A stretch of 29,465 bases of DNA from an uncultured Collinsella sp. (GTDB lineage Bacteria; Actinomycetota; Coriobacteriia; Coriobacteriales; Coriobacteriaceae): NCBI GenBank assembly GCA_900752015.1, contig CAADTZ010000074.1:1-29465 (forward strand), in the 5' to 3' direction. The translations under genes and the position numbers were made by a program. Under the pieces are notes generated by a model that did no database searches, had not been told where the DNA came from, and saw only the letters and a program-made list of their open reading frames with translations. Every line of letters starts with the position of its first letter. Within the stretch, counting starts at the first letter, position 1. This document shows positions 15,728 to 22,910 of this stretch, in pieces.

Positions 15728-17338
15728 TTACAGAAGACTCTCGAACTTCAGAAGACTCTCGAACTTCTCGCGAACCTGCGGAACGCTAAGGCCGACGATG
15801 ACCTGGATTGACTGACCTTGGACCACCAAGCCATGCGTACCGATCGCCTTGAAGGAAGCCTCGGGTGCAACGACGCTCTTGTCCTTGACGTTAACGCGCA
15901 GACGGGTAGCGCAGTTAGTTACATCGATGATGTTATCCGTGCCACCGAGCAGATCGAGGATGTTCTCGGCAAGCACCAAGCGCTCATCATCTTTACTCTG
16001 GGCGACCGATTTGCCAGCAGCAGCACCGCCCTGCTTTTGCTTGTAGTCGGCCTTGGACTTGAGCTCGACCTCAACATCATCATCCTCGCGACCGGGGGTC
16101 TTAAAGTCGAACTTGACGATCAAGAAACGGAAGACCACGACCCAAAGAGCGGTAAAGCACAGACCGACAAGGATGGAGATGGCGTACTGCAGACCGTGTG
16201 CGGCCCAAAGGGGCAGCCAGTCCCACGAGAGCATCGAGATGATGCCGCCGTCGAAGATACCCACGACGCCAAGGAGGTTTTGAGCCATGCAGCCAAGCGC
16301 TCCGAGCACGCAGTGGACGACGAACAGGCCGGGCGCGATGAACAGGAAGGTGAAGTCAAGCGGCTCGGTGATACCGCAAAGCATAGCGGTAAGGGTGACC
16401 GGGATCAGCAGAGCCTTGACGCGCTGCTTGCGCTCGGGTTTGGCGGTCATATAAAACGCAATGGCGACGCCAAGCGAGCCGAAGACCTTAGTCCAACCAG
16501 GGCAGGTATAGGCAGCCCAGGGTGCGGCATCCTTAAGAGCAATGCTCGGATCGGCAGCCAGTTGGGGCAGGATGTTGGCCCAAGCAGCAAAGATGCCGCC
16601 GTTGACCGCCGCGTTGTCGTAATAGAACGGCGTATAGATAAAGTGGTGCAGGCCTGTAGGGATCAGCACGCGCTCGAAGAAAGCAAAGACACCCACGCCA
16701 AACGTACCGGCGGAAAGGATGAATCCCTGGAAGGCGGAGATAGCAGCCTGAACATGCGGCCACACCAGGCAGGCGATAAGAGCGACCGGAACCATAACGA
16801 AGAAACCGATCATATAGATGAACACGGAGCCCGAGAACACGCCCAGCCACTCAGGAAGTTCGGTGTCGAAGAACTTGTTATGCAGCATCGTGGCGATACC
16901 AGAGATAATGAGCGCGCCCATGATGCCCATATCAAGCGTTTTGATGCTTGCGATAGTGGCAAGACCAGTACCGCTGCCCGCCTCGACAGAGTAGTCGACC
17001 CCAAAGACAGGGCCCCACTGCCCCAAGATTGTGCTTACAAAGTAGTTGAAGGTAAGGTAGATGGCCAAAGCCTCCATGCAGCAGCGAGCGTTCTGCTTGT
17101 TCGCGAGCGAGATTGGCAACGCTACGCAAAACAGCAACGGCATCTGGTTAAAGAGCGTCCAACCACCCTGGAGCAGCACATTCCAGCAATCAAACCAAAG
17201 ATGACCCGCTGTGGCCATCTCGCCAAAGATCGCCTCGGTGGTAAACAGCGTACCCAGGCCGACGACGATTCCGGAAAATGCGAAAAGAATTGCAGGCGTG
17301 TACATTGCACCGCCAAAACGTTGTATCTTTTGCATCAT
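15728..17338 (-). CDS. PTS EIICB, glucose/maltose family (GlvC/MalX-like)
   Basis: A 536-residue two-domain PTS permease. The EIIC part (about 1-410) has around ten membrane segments and the substrate-site motif GITEPLDF (322-329). A charged linker (about 413-450) leads to EIIB (about 452-530) with the phosphorylated Cys476 in TNCATRLRV. There is no EIIA domain, so a separate glucose-type EIIA must serve it. GlvC of B. subtilis (527) has the same layout and partners a GH4 enzyme, as here. Start: the ATG pair at 17338/17335 follows AGAGGGGGA; earlier codons are low complexity and basic. The last six codons repeat the previous six (KFESLL twice) through an 18-bp tandem duplication just before the stop. 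Confidence 0.92.
   Translation of the reverse strand: MMQKIQRFGGAMYTPAILFAFSGIVVGLGTLFTTEAIFGEMATAGHLWFDCWNVLLQGGWTLFNQMPLLFCVALPISLANKQNARCCMEALAIYLTFNYFVSTILGQWGPVFGVDYSVEAGSGTGLATIASIKTLDMGIMGALIISGIATMLHNKFFDTELPEWLGVFSGSVFIYMIGFFVMVPVALIACLVWPHVQAAISAFQGFILSAGTFGVGVFAFFERVLIPTGLHHFIYTPFYYDNAAVNGGIFAAWANILPQLAADPSIALKDAAPWAAYTCPGWTKVFGSLGVAIAFYMTAKPERKQRVKALLIPVTLTAMLCGITEPLDFTFLFIAPGLFVVHCVLGALGCMAQNLLGVVGIFDGGIISMLSWDWLPLWAAHGLQYAISILVGLCFTALWVVVFRFLIVKFDFKTPGREDDDVEVELKSKADYKQKQGGAAAGKSVAQSKDDERLVLAENILDLLGGTDNIIDVTNCATRLRVNVKDKSVVAPEASFKAIGTHGLVVQGQSIQVIVGLSVPQVREKFESLLKFESLL
15731..15766. repeat. 18-bp tandem duplication at the 3' end of the EIICB gene
   Basis: The unit CAGAAGACTCTCGAACTT occurs twice without a change (15731-15748 and 15749-15766). 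It is in frame and adds a second KFESLL at the C-terminus. Identity of the copies suggests a recent event. Confidence 0.9.
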
Positions 17339-17482
17339 GACGGGGAATCCCCCTCTCTTCATTCGGAGCGACTGCGGTTTTGGCTTCACTCGAGACCGCA
17401 GACGCGCCGTTTGCGTGTACCTCGTGCAATAGGACGGGTGGGCCCGCTTCCCTGACTTCTTGCACTTACGTTTTATCACATC

Positions 17483-17498
17483 ACTTATCTAGACAAGT
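17483..17498. promoter_or_regulatory. GntR/HutC-type operator upstream of the EIICB gene
   Basis: ACTTATCT/AGACAAGT is a palindrome with 7 of 8 pairs matched and a TCTAGA centre. HutC-subfamily GntR regulators (for example DasR, TGGTCTAGACCA core) bind sites of this form. On the minus strand the TTGTCT half could double as a -35. The likely binder is the GntR protein at 18786. Confidence 0.5.
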
Positions 17499-17520
17499 TA
17501 GCATAAAGACTACGGTCGGT

Positions 17521-17548
17521 AAACGGTCGATTATTGGCCGTAAACGGT
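17521..17548 (+). repeat. Dispersed repeat copy A: paired AAACGGT boxes
   Basis: AAACGGTCGATTATTGGCCG followed by TAAACGGT. It matches 24 of 28 positions with the reverse complement of 24438-24465. The two AAACGGT boxes start 21 bp apart, about two helical turns. Confidence 0.6.
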
Positions 17549-17613
17549 ATAAGTCCAGTATTTTGCCTGCTAAATCTGACATAGCTGATGGCTGCATTTT
17601 AAATTTCTTTTCT

Positions 17614-17658
17614 ACTTGTCTAGATGTGCTTGTCTATATCTATATACATGCCTATACT
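17614..17658 (+). promoter_or_regulatory. Promoter and operator half-sites of the zinc dehydrogenase gene
   Basis: TTGTCT (17630-17635) and TATACT (17653-17658) are 17 bp apart, a good promoter 37 bp before the start codon. ACTTGTCT occurs at 17614 and GCTTGTCT at 17628; both match the half-site of the palindrome at 17483, and the second covers the -35. A repressor on these sites would block the promoter. Confidence 0.5.
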
Positions 17659-17694
17659 TCATTACAACATTCACCGCCACGTTAAGGAGTCACC

Positions 17695-18720
17695 ATGAAA
17701 AGCGCGGTCTTCTATGGAAAGCACGACCTCAGAGTCGAGGAATCGGCAAAGCCGGCCGTGGGCAGGCGCGACGTTCTGATCAACGTCAAAGCTTGCGGCG
17801 TCTGCGGTACCGACGTTCATATCTATGAAGGCGACAAGGGTGCAGCCGACGTTACCCCGCCCACGATCCTTGGTCATGAGTTTGCGGGCGTTGTCGAGGC
17901 CGTGGGCAGCGACGTCGCCGGCTTTAAACCGGGCGATCGCGTGTGCATCGACCCAAACCATCCCTGCGGCTGCTGTGAACCCTGCCGCGACGGAATCAAC
18001 CACTACTGCGAGCATATGACCGGTTACGGCACCACCGTTAACGGCGGCTTTGCCGAGTACTGCTCCGTCGATATGCAGCAAGTCTACAAGTTGGGCGATC
18101 ACACCAGCTTTGAGCAGGGTGCTATGACCGAGCCCGTCGCCTGCTGTCTGCACGGCATCGATATGTGCAACATCAAGCCCGGCAGCACAGTTGTCGTTAT
18201 CGGCGGTGGCATGATCGGTCTGCTCATGATGCAGCTCGCCAAAAACGCCGGCGCCACCAAGGTTGTCTTGCTCGAGCCTGTCGAAGGCAAGCGCGAGGTT
18301 GCGCTCAAACTTGGCGCCGACCTGGCAATTGATTCCATCCACGAGGACGTCCCGGCCCGCCTGAAGCAGGAGGGCGTCGGCAACGTCGACGTTGTAATCG
18401 AATGCGTCGGCAAGCCCGTCACCATCGAGCAGGCCATCCAGATCGCCGGCCACAAGGCTACGGTCATGATGTTCGGCCTCACCAAGCCCGATGAGACAAT
18501 CACCGTCAAGCCCTTCGAGGTCTTCCAGAAGGAGCTCGTGCTCACCTCGTCCTACATCAACCCTTACACACAGCGTCGCGCGCTCGAGCTCATCGACTCT
18601 GGCAGGCTCGACGTATCCTCGATGGTCGCAAAGGTAGCCTCCCTCGATGAACTCGGTGCCATCCTGTCAGACCCGGCCCTGCGTGCCATGGGCAAATATA
18701 TAATCGACCCCAGCAAGTAA
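17695..18720 (+). CDS. Zinc-dependent medium-chain dehydrogenase (sorbitol/polyol dehydrogenase-like)
   Basis: A 341-residue MDR enzyme. Catalytic zinc ligands are Cys37 in CGVCGTD, and His61 with Glu62 in GHE. The structural zinc site is Cys91, 94, 97 and 105 (PCGCCEPC and NHYC). The Rossmann motif is VVIGGGMIG (168-176), with Glu195 at the end of the next strand, which favours NAD over NADP. The family includes sorbitol, xylitol, threonine and butanediol dehydrogenases; the substrate cannot be fixed from sequence. Start: AAGGAG precedes the ATG. It is followed after 65 bp by the GntR gene, and diverges from the EIICB/GH4 genes with shared operator-like sites, so it probably processes a product of the imported disaccharide. 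Confidence 0.88.
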   Translation: MKSAVFYGKHDLRVEESAKPAVGRRDVLINVKACGVCGTDVHIYEGDKGAADVTPPTILGHEFAGVVEAVGSDVAGFKPGDRVCIDPNHPCGCCEPCRDGINHYCEHMTGYGTTVNGGFAEYCSVDMQQVYKLGDHTSFEQGAMTEPVACCLHGIDMCNIKPGSTVVVIGGGMIGLLMMQLAKNAGATKVVLLEPVEGKREVALKLGADLAIDSIHEDVPARLKQEGVGNVDVVIECVGKPVTIEQAIQIAGHKATVMMFGLTKPDETITVKPFEVFQKELVLTSSYINPYTQRRALELIDSGRLDVSSMVAKVASLDELGAILSDPALRAMGKYIIDPSK

Positions 18721-18785
18721 ATCGATTGACACCTGCGTGGGCGGCCCTCATCCGTCGTTCACGCACCCAGCTCTAGGAGACCGTT

Positions 18786-19541
18786 ATGGCGCGAGCCATC
18801 TTCCAAACTATTTATGACAACGTGAGGCAGTCGATTGACGACGGCACATACGCTTACCAGAGCTATCTGCCTTCGGAGACTGAGCTCACGCAGCTGTTTG
18901 ACTGCTCGCGCATGACGGTCCGTCGCGCCATCTCGATGCTTGCGGCAGATGGCTACGTGCTCCCCCAGCAAGGCAAAGGCATGCGCGTCATTCGCAACAT
19001 CAGTGACGAGACGAGTCGTGGCGGCGGCGGACTCGAGACCTTTAAGGAAATCGCAGCCAGTCGAGGCTTTGAGCTCAAAACGGTTACCACCGTCTTTGAG
19101 CTCCTCGTCTGTAACAAGGCGCTCTCCAAGATTACCGGGTTTCCTGAAGGCTGTGAGCTCACGCGTGCCAAACGCATCCGTTATGCAGACGGACGGGCCG
19201 TGTGCTCCGACGACTCCTATTACCTAAGCTCACAGGTACCGGGGCTGACGCCCGAGATTGTCAACGACTCGATCTATCGTTACCTCGAAGAAGGCCTTGG
19301 CATTAAGATTGCCACGGGCAAACGCGATGTAACGATTGAGCATCCCACGCCCGAGGATGCACGCGTGCTCGATCTCGACGACTTTAACGCACTCGCCGTT
19401 GTACGCGGACAGACCTACAACGCCGACGGCATCCTTATGGAATACACCGAGACAAAGCAGGTTCCCAGCTTCTTTTTACTCCACGAAACGGTCACCCGCC
19501 GCAATAACGGCAGCGAGACCCATCAGAGCAGTATGAGCTAA
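18786..19541 (+). CDS. GntR-family (HutC subfamily, UTRA domain) transcriptional regulator
   Basis: A 251-residue regulator: an N-terminal winged HTH (about 1-70) with YLPSETELTQLFDCSRMTVRRAI and the wing LPQQGKGMRV, then a UTRA effector domain (about 90-235) recognisable by YADGRAVCSDDSYY and RGQTYNADGILMEYTETKQ. UTRA domains bind phosphosugars or small metabolites, so a phosphorylated disaccharide or its product is a natural effector. The Shine-Dalgarno TAGGAG supports the start. It lies at the end of the plus-strand pair, ahead of a strong terminator. The operators at 17483 and 17614 fit the HutC subfamily. Confidence 0.92.
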   Translation: MARAIFQTIYDNVRQSIDDGTYAYQSYLPSETELTQLFDCSRMTVRRAISMLAADGYVLPQQGKGMRVIRNISDETSRGGGGLETFKEIAASRGFELKTVTTVFELLVCNKALSKITGFPEGCELTRAKRIRYADGRAVCSDDSYYLSSQVPGLTPEIVNDSIYRYLEEGLGIKIATGKRDVTIEHPTPEDARVLDLDDFNALAVVRGQTYNADGILMEYTETKQVPSFFLLHETVTRRNNGSETHQSSMS

Positions 19542-19552
19542 CCATCTATTAG

Positions 19553-19622
19553 TTGCGGTGGGATAGTTCCTAGAATGGCCAGCTTAAGGGCAAAACAGGA
19601 ACTATCCCACCGCAACTTTTTT
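19553..19622 (+). terminator. Intrinsic terminator of the GntR gene
   Basis: A perfect 19-bp stem (TTGCGGTGGGATAGTTCCT, 19553-19571, with its complement at 19597-19615) has a 25-nt loop and is followed by CTTTTTT. The stem is unusually long for a simple terminator. Confidence 0.8.
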
Positions 19623-19653
19623 GACCGGCGGGGCAGTACCTGTCCCACCGGTC
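19623..19653. repeat. Second hairpin in the convergent gap
   Basis: GACCGGCGGGGCAG (19623-19636) pairs with CTGTCCCACCGGTC (19640-19653) with two G-U positions. It directly follows the terminator T-run and has no T-run for the minus strand; its role is unclear. Confidence 0.5.
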
Positions 19654-19672
19654 ATCATTTACGCTCGTTTAG

Positions 19673-20926
19673 CTAGTCCGCGAGCTTTTCCACCTGATCG
19701 AGCATCTTGTTGAGCTTTTCCTTTGCCTCGGCCTTGACCTTCTCGGCCTCCTCGTGGGCCTTGGCCTTCTGAGCGGCCTTTTCCTCGGCCTCGGGGTCGA
19801 CAACGACCAGATTGGACGCATCGTGCTCGACCAGCTTGAGCGCATGCTCGGGGCACACCTTGACGCAGGCTCCGCAACCTAGGCAATACGTGGACTCCAG
19901 TGCAAAGCGACCACTTCCCACCAAATCGCAGGCAAACGTGGGGCACACGTTGACGCACTCGCCGCACGACGTGCACTTGTCAAAATCGCATTCTGGCGTG
20001 CTCACCCGCATGTTCTGGGCAAGCTCGGGATGGTTCTGCAGTGTCGAGAGCACCAGCTGCCGCCCATGGGTGAGCGAACGGCGACGCTTGGTCGTCGTGG
20101 TGCCGCACATGGTGTTGAGCGTGCGCTCCAGCTGGGTAATCTGATGGCGATGGGCCTTGAGCTTTTGCGTCACCGAGGCCAGCGCCGCCGTCGCCGGGTT
20201 GAGCTTGGTCACCGTCAGGCCCGTGGTGCGGGCGATCTTTTCCATGTACTCCTTGCGCTCGTACTCGCGGCGCTTATGGCATTTGAGGCTCTTGGAGTCG
20301 ACCTCCAAGCCCATACCCGTGCCGGACCACTCCTCGGCCTTCGCAATCGCCTCGCCCAGAATGTCCTCACCGCCGGTGTTGCGGCACTTATCGCACACAC
20401 CCAACGGCAGGTACACACTCACGTTGGGATAGTCCGCCAGTACCGAGAACCAGGTCTCGGCCGTAATATCGCCCACGCAGGCAACGACGACCTCGTTTTC
20501 GCGCGGCATGCGCTTGAGGGCGCGCGTGCAGGTGACGTAGGCGGTCTCGTGGCTCGTAGCAGCAGAGACGATATCGTCATACAGGTTTTTGGGCGCCAGG
20601 CGCGGCGAGATGATCGCCTCGGTCGGACAGGCAGCGGCGCACAGGCCGCACTTACGACAGGAGTCGAGGATCTCGATGGAGTCTTCCTCGACCTCGACAG
20701 CGTTGACCGGGCACACGTCCATGCACGCGGTACAGCCGCTTTTTTCGTTTTTGCAGGTCAAGCACGGAATGGTGTTGCCGCGCGGGCGCTCCTTGTAGTC
20801 GGCAGGATTCCACTGCGGCGCCGATGGATCGAGTGCATCGGTCACGCCGCCAAGCGGGTTTTTAAGAAAGTCGAAACCCTTGCTGATCTCGATAATGTCA
20901 TCAAACAGATCGTGTTCCTGCGCCAT
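19673..20926 (-). CDS. Multi-cluster 4Fe-4S ferredoxin-like protein
   Basis: A 417-residue cytoplasmic protein with four cysteine groups: Cys58/65/68/72 (GCTACMDVCP), Cys90/93/96/100 (SCRKCGLCAAACP), Cys318/321/324/328 (KCTSCGECVNVCP) and Cys348/351/354/358 (YCLGCGACVKVCP). This is two double 4Fe-4S modules, one at each end. The middle (about 140-230) has extra cysteines (VTCTRAL, VVACVG, GVCDKCRN) and resembles electron-transfer subunits, but I cannot assign a partner. The tail (377-417) is a Glu/Lys/Ala coiled coil. Start: ATG at 20926 with GGGAGGGG; a longer reading to 20956 is unlikely. No oxidoreductase subunit adjoins it; the nearest genes are the GldA-type dehydrogenases. Likely role: electron carrier in fermentative redox metabolism. 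Confidence 0.75.
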   Translation of the reverse strand: MAQEHDLFDDIIEISKGFDFLKNPLGGVTDALDPSAPQWNPADYKERPRGNTIPCLTCKNEKSGCTACMDVCPVNAVEVEEDSIEILDSCRKCGLCAAACPTEAIISPRLAPKNLYDDIVSAATSHETAYVTCTRALKRMPRENEVVVACVGDITAETWFSVLADYPNVSVYLPLGVCDKCRNTGGEDILGEAIAKAEEWSGTGMGLEVDSKSLKCHKRREYERKEYMEKIARTTGLTVTKLNPATAALASVTQKLKAHRHQITQLERTLNTMCGTTTTKRRRSLTHGRQLVLSTLQNHPELAQNMRVSTPECDFDKCTSCGECVNVCPTFACDLVGSGRFALESTYCLGCGACVKVCPEHALKLVEHDASNLVVVDPEAEEKAAQKAKAHEEAEKVKAEAKEKLNKMLDQVEKLAD

Positions 20927-21077
20927 GCGCGGCCCCTCCCTGAGCAGTGCAAACAAGCAAGAGATAATGATACGCTATCGGCCCACGCCTCGGGCAAATT
21001 ACACACGGAGCATCTTTGCGGCAAATAGCCCATGGCCTATCGCCGCCTCGATTGCACAAGGTCAATCAAGTGCCAAG

Positions 21078-21584
21078 CTATGCCTCGCACATGAGCTGCA
21101 CGAGTTTTTGTTTGGTCACCTTGGCCTGCTCGTTGGCCATATTGCGCTCGTTTCTAAAGACCGCATTTGCAACACCCTGCAAATCGGCATCGGAAATCTC
21201 GCTGCACGGACCGTCCATCGAAGCCGCCGTGGGGCATACGCACAACGGCAACTCGGCATAAAACGCAACGGCCTTGGCGATATCGAGCATCTTGCCGCCG
21301 CCAATACCCACTACCATGTCGCAATACTCGGCCTGGGCTTCCTTAGCCATTTCGACAACGGCCTCTTCCGTACACGGACCGTCATAAATCTTAAAGAACG
21401 GCTCGCTTAGATCTTCGTCCAGAAATCCATCGACGATCTGCCTGCACAGCCGATCCTCGGTGCCTTGGTCAAACAAGACATAGGCAGCGCAGCCCAACCA
21501 TGACAAATACCTGCCTTGACGCGACAGTTCGCCCGGCCCCTGAACATACCGGCCGGGACCGCCATAAACCATGGGAAGCGCCAT
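21078..21584 (-). CDS. Truncated GldA-like dehydrogenase paralogue (probably inactive)
   Basis: A 168-residue protein whose first 128 residues follow the N-terminal NAD-binding half of glycerol dehydrogenase (YVQGPGELSRQG, VVGIGGGKMLDIAKAVAFY, CPTAASMDGPCS), parallel to the full-length gldA at 21732-22832. After PCS the homology stops and a 40-residue tail (SDADLQGVANAVFRNERNM, ending LVQLMCEA) follows. The whole C-terminal domain with the metal ligands (Asp171, His254, His271 in the neighbour) is missing. An internal deletion is the simplest reading. The ORF is intact and has a plausible ribosome site, so it may still be made, for example as a binding or regulatory form, but it cannot be a GldA enzyme. 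Confidence 0.7.
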   Translation of the reverse strand: MALPMVYGGPGRYVQGPGELSRQGRYLSWLGCAAYVLFDQGTEDRLCRQIVDGFLDEDLSEPFFKIYDGPCTEEAVVEMAKEAQAEYCDMVVGIGGGKMLDIAKAVAFYAELPLCVCPTAASMDGPCSEISDADLQGVANAVFRNERNMANEQAKVTKQKLVQLMCEA

Positions 21585-21614
21585 ACGAGAATCCGCCCTT
21601 CATCAAACAACGAT

Positions 21615-21679
21615 TGGTGCAAACTAACCTGGCCCCTTTGCACCAACTTGGTGCGAAGGGGCCAGGTTAGTTTGCACCA
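21615..21679. repeat. 65-nt near-perfect palindrome
   Basis: Arms of 32 nt (21615-21646 and 21648-21679) are complementary except for one T-G pair and meet at a single central base. The sequence includes AACTAACCTGGCCCC on the left arm. It lies between gldA and the truncated paralogue, just beyond the gldA terminator. Confidence 0.9.
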
Positions 21680-21683
21680 TAGC

Positions 21684-21719
21684 AAAAAGGGGCAAAGCCA
21701 TCTGTTGGCTTTGCCCCTT
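21684..21719 (-). terminator. Intrinsic terminator of gldA
   Basis: A 14-bp perfect stem, AAGGGGCAAAGCCA / TGGCTTTGCCCCTT, with a 5-nt loop is followed on the minus strand by a run of T (reading 21688 to 21684). It begins 12 bp after the gldA stop. Confidence 0.85.
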
Positions 21720-21731
21720 CCTTAGCTTGAT

Positions 21732-22832
21732 TTACTCATCCATGAGATAGTAGTGGCCCAGCGCGTCGGCACCCAGGATGGCGTTTGCGACCATCTCGGG
21801 CGTCACCTCAAAGGGCATGTTGCACATGGTGTCCTCGGGCGCGCACGCGGCCTCGGCAACAATCATGGCCTTCTCGCGCGTAAGCTCGGCAACGCCAAGT
21901 TCCTTCATCGTGACCGGCAGACCCAGCTCAATGCAGAAGCCCAAGACTTCCTCGAGCTTCTCGGTCGGGGCATCCTCGAGTACCAGCTGGACGATGGTGC
22001 CGAAGGCGACCTTCTCGCCGTGATACATGCTGTGGCACTCGGGCAGCATCGTCAGACCATTGTGGATGGCATGAGCAGCGGCAAGGCCCGAGCTCTCAAA
22101 GCCAATGCCCGAAAGCAGCGTATTGGCCTCGATGATGTGCTCGACGGCAGGCGTGAGCGCGCCCTTCTCCAGCGCGACCTTGGCCTTGACGCCATCGGCC
22201 ATAAGCGTCTCGTAGCAGAGCTTGGCGAGCGCCAGACCGGCCATTCCGCCCTTGCCGCCGGCGCAGGTGCCGCCGTCGGCATCGTGCGTCGCCTGAGCCT
22301 CGAAATAGGTTGCGAGCGCATCGCCCATACCGGAAACCGTCAGGCGCACCGGGCTCGCCGCGATAACCGTCGTATCCATAAGGACGATATTGGGGTTTGC
22401 CTTAAGGAAGAGGTATTTGTCGAACTGGCCGTCATCGGTATAGAGCACCGAAAGCGCCGAACACGGGGCATCGGTCGAAGCAATGGTGGGGCAAATGATA
22501 ACCGGGGACTCCAGGTAATAGGCGACGGCCTTCGCGGTGTCGAGGATCTTGCCGCCACCGACGCCGACGATGATGTCGCAACCGTTGTCGCGAGCGAGCG
22601 CAACCAGGCGATCGACCTCGCCCTTGGAGCACTCGCCGTTAAAGTCCTCAAACAGCAGCTCGGCCTTAGCCTCGGCAAAGCCGCCCTCGATCTTGGCACC
22701 GACGCGCTTCTTGCCCGAAGGCGTCACGATGACGAGGGCCTTAGCGCCGAGCGGCTCGACATAGGAGCCGAGCTTGGCGAGCTCGTCCGGACCCTGGATG
22801 TACTTGCTGGGGCTATTGAAAATTGCAGCCAT
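21732..22832 (-). CDS. gldA: Glycerol dehydrogenase
   Basis: A 366-residue NAD-dependent, zinc-containing member of the iron-ADH superfamily that oxidises glycerol to dihydroxyacetone. It has the NAD-binding GVGGGKILDTAKA (90-102), CPTIASTDAPCSALSVLYTD (114-133), and metal ligands Asp171 (GMGDALATY), His254 (AAHAIHNG) and His271 (MYHGEKVAFG), the same positions as in E. coli GldA. Length is standard. The Shine-Dalgarno is weak. A terminator on each side makes it a single-gene unit. Its neighbours, an iron ADH upstream and a truncated GldA downstream, suggest glycerol or diol fermentation, although no dihydroxyacetone kinase is in the window. Confidence 0.95.
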   Translation of the reverse strand: MAAIFNSPSKYIQGPDELAKLGSYVEPLGAKALVIVTPSGKKRVGAKIEGGFAEAKAELLFEDFNGECSKGEVDRLVALARDNGCDIIVGVGGGKILDTAKAVAYYLESPVIICPTIASTDAPCSALSVLYTDDGQFDKYLFLKANPNIVLMDTTVIAASPVRLTVSGMGDALATYFEAQATHDADGGTCAGGKGGMAGLALAKLCYETLMADGVKAKVALEKGALTPAVEHIIEANTLLSGIGFESSGLAAAHAIHNGLTMLPECHSMYHGEKVAFGTIVQLVLEDAPTEKLEEVLGFCIELGLPVTMKELGVAELTREKAMIVAEAACAPEDTMCNMPFEVTPEMVANAILGADALGHYYLMDE

Positions 22833-22847
22833 AACTATCCCATTCTC

Positions 22848-22888
22848 TAAAAAAGAAAGGGGCTCCGTACAGATACGTGCGGAGCCCC
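22848..22888 (-). terminator. Intrinsic terminator of the iron alcohol dehydrogenase gene
   Basis: GGGGCTCCGTAC (22859-22870) pairs with GTGCGGAGCCCC (22877-22888), with one A-G mismatch. On the minus strand TTTCTTTTTT follows. It lies in the 78-bp gap before gldA. Confidence 0.85.
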
Positions 22889-22910
22889 TCGTTACGATAA
22901 CAAGAGTCGA

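Noticed and set aside
15818..17455. 545-codon plus-strand ORF opposite the PTS EIICB gene
   Set aside because: The minus-strand frame has all EIICB motifs; the antisense frame is rich in Asp, Arg and His without domains.
21753..22850. 365-codon plus-strand ORF opposite gldA
   Set aside because: Antisense shadow; the minus strand has the complete GldA motifs and metal ligands.
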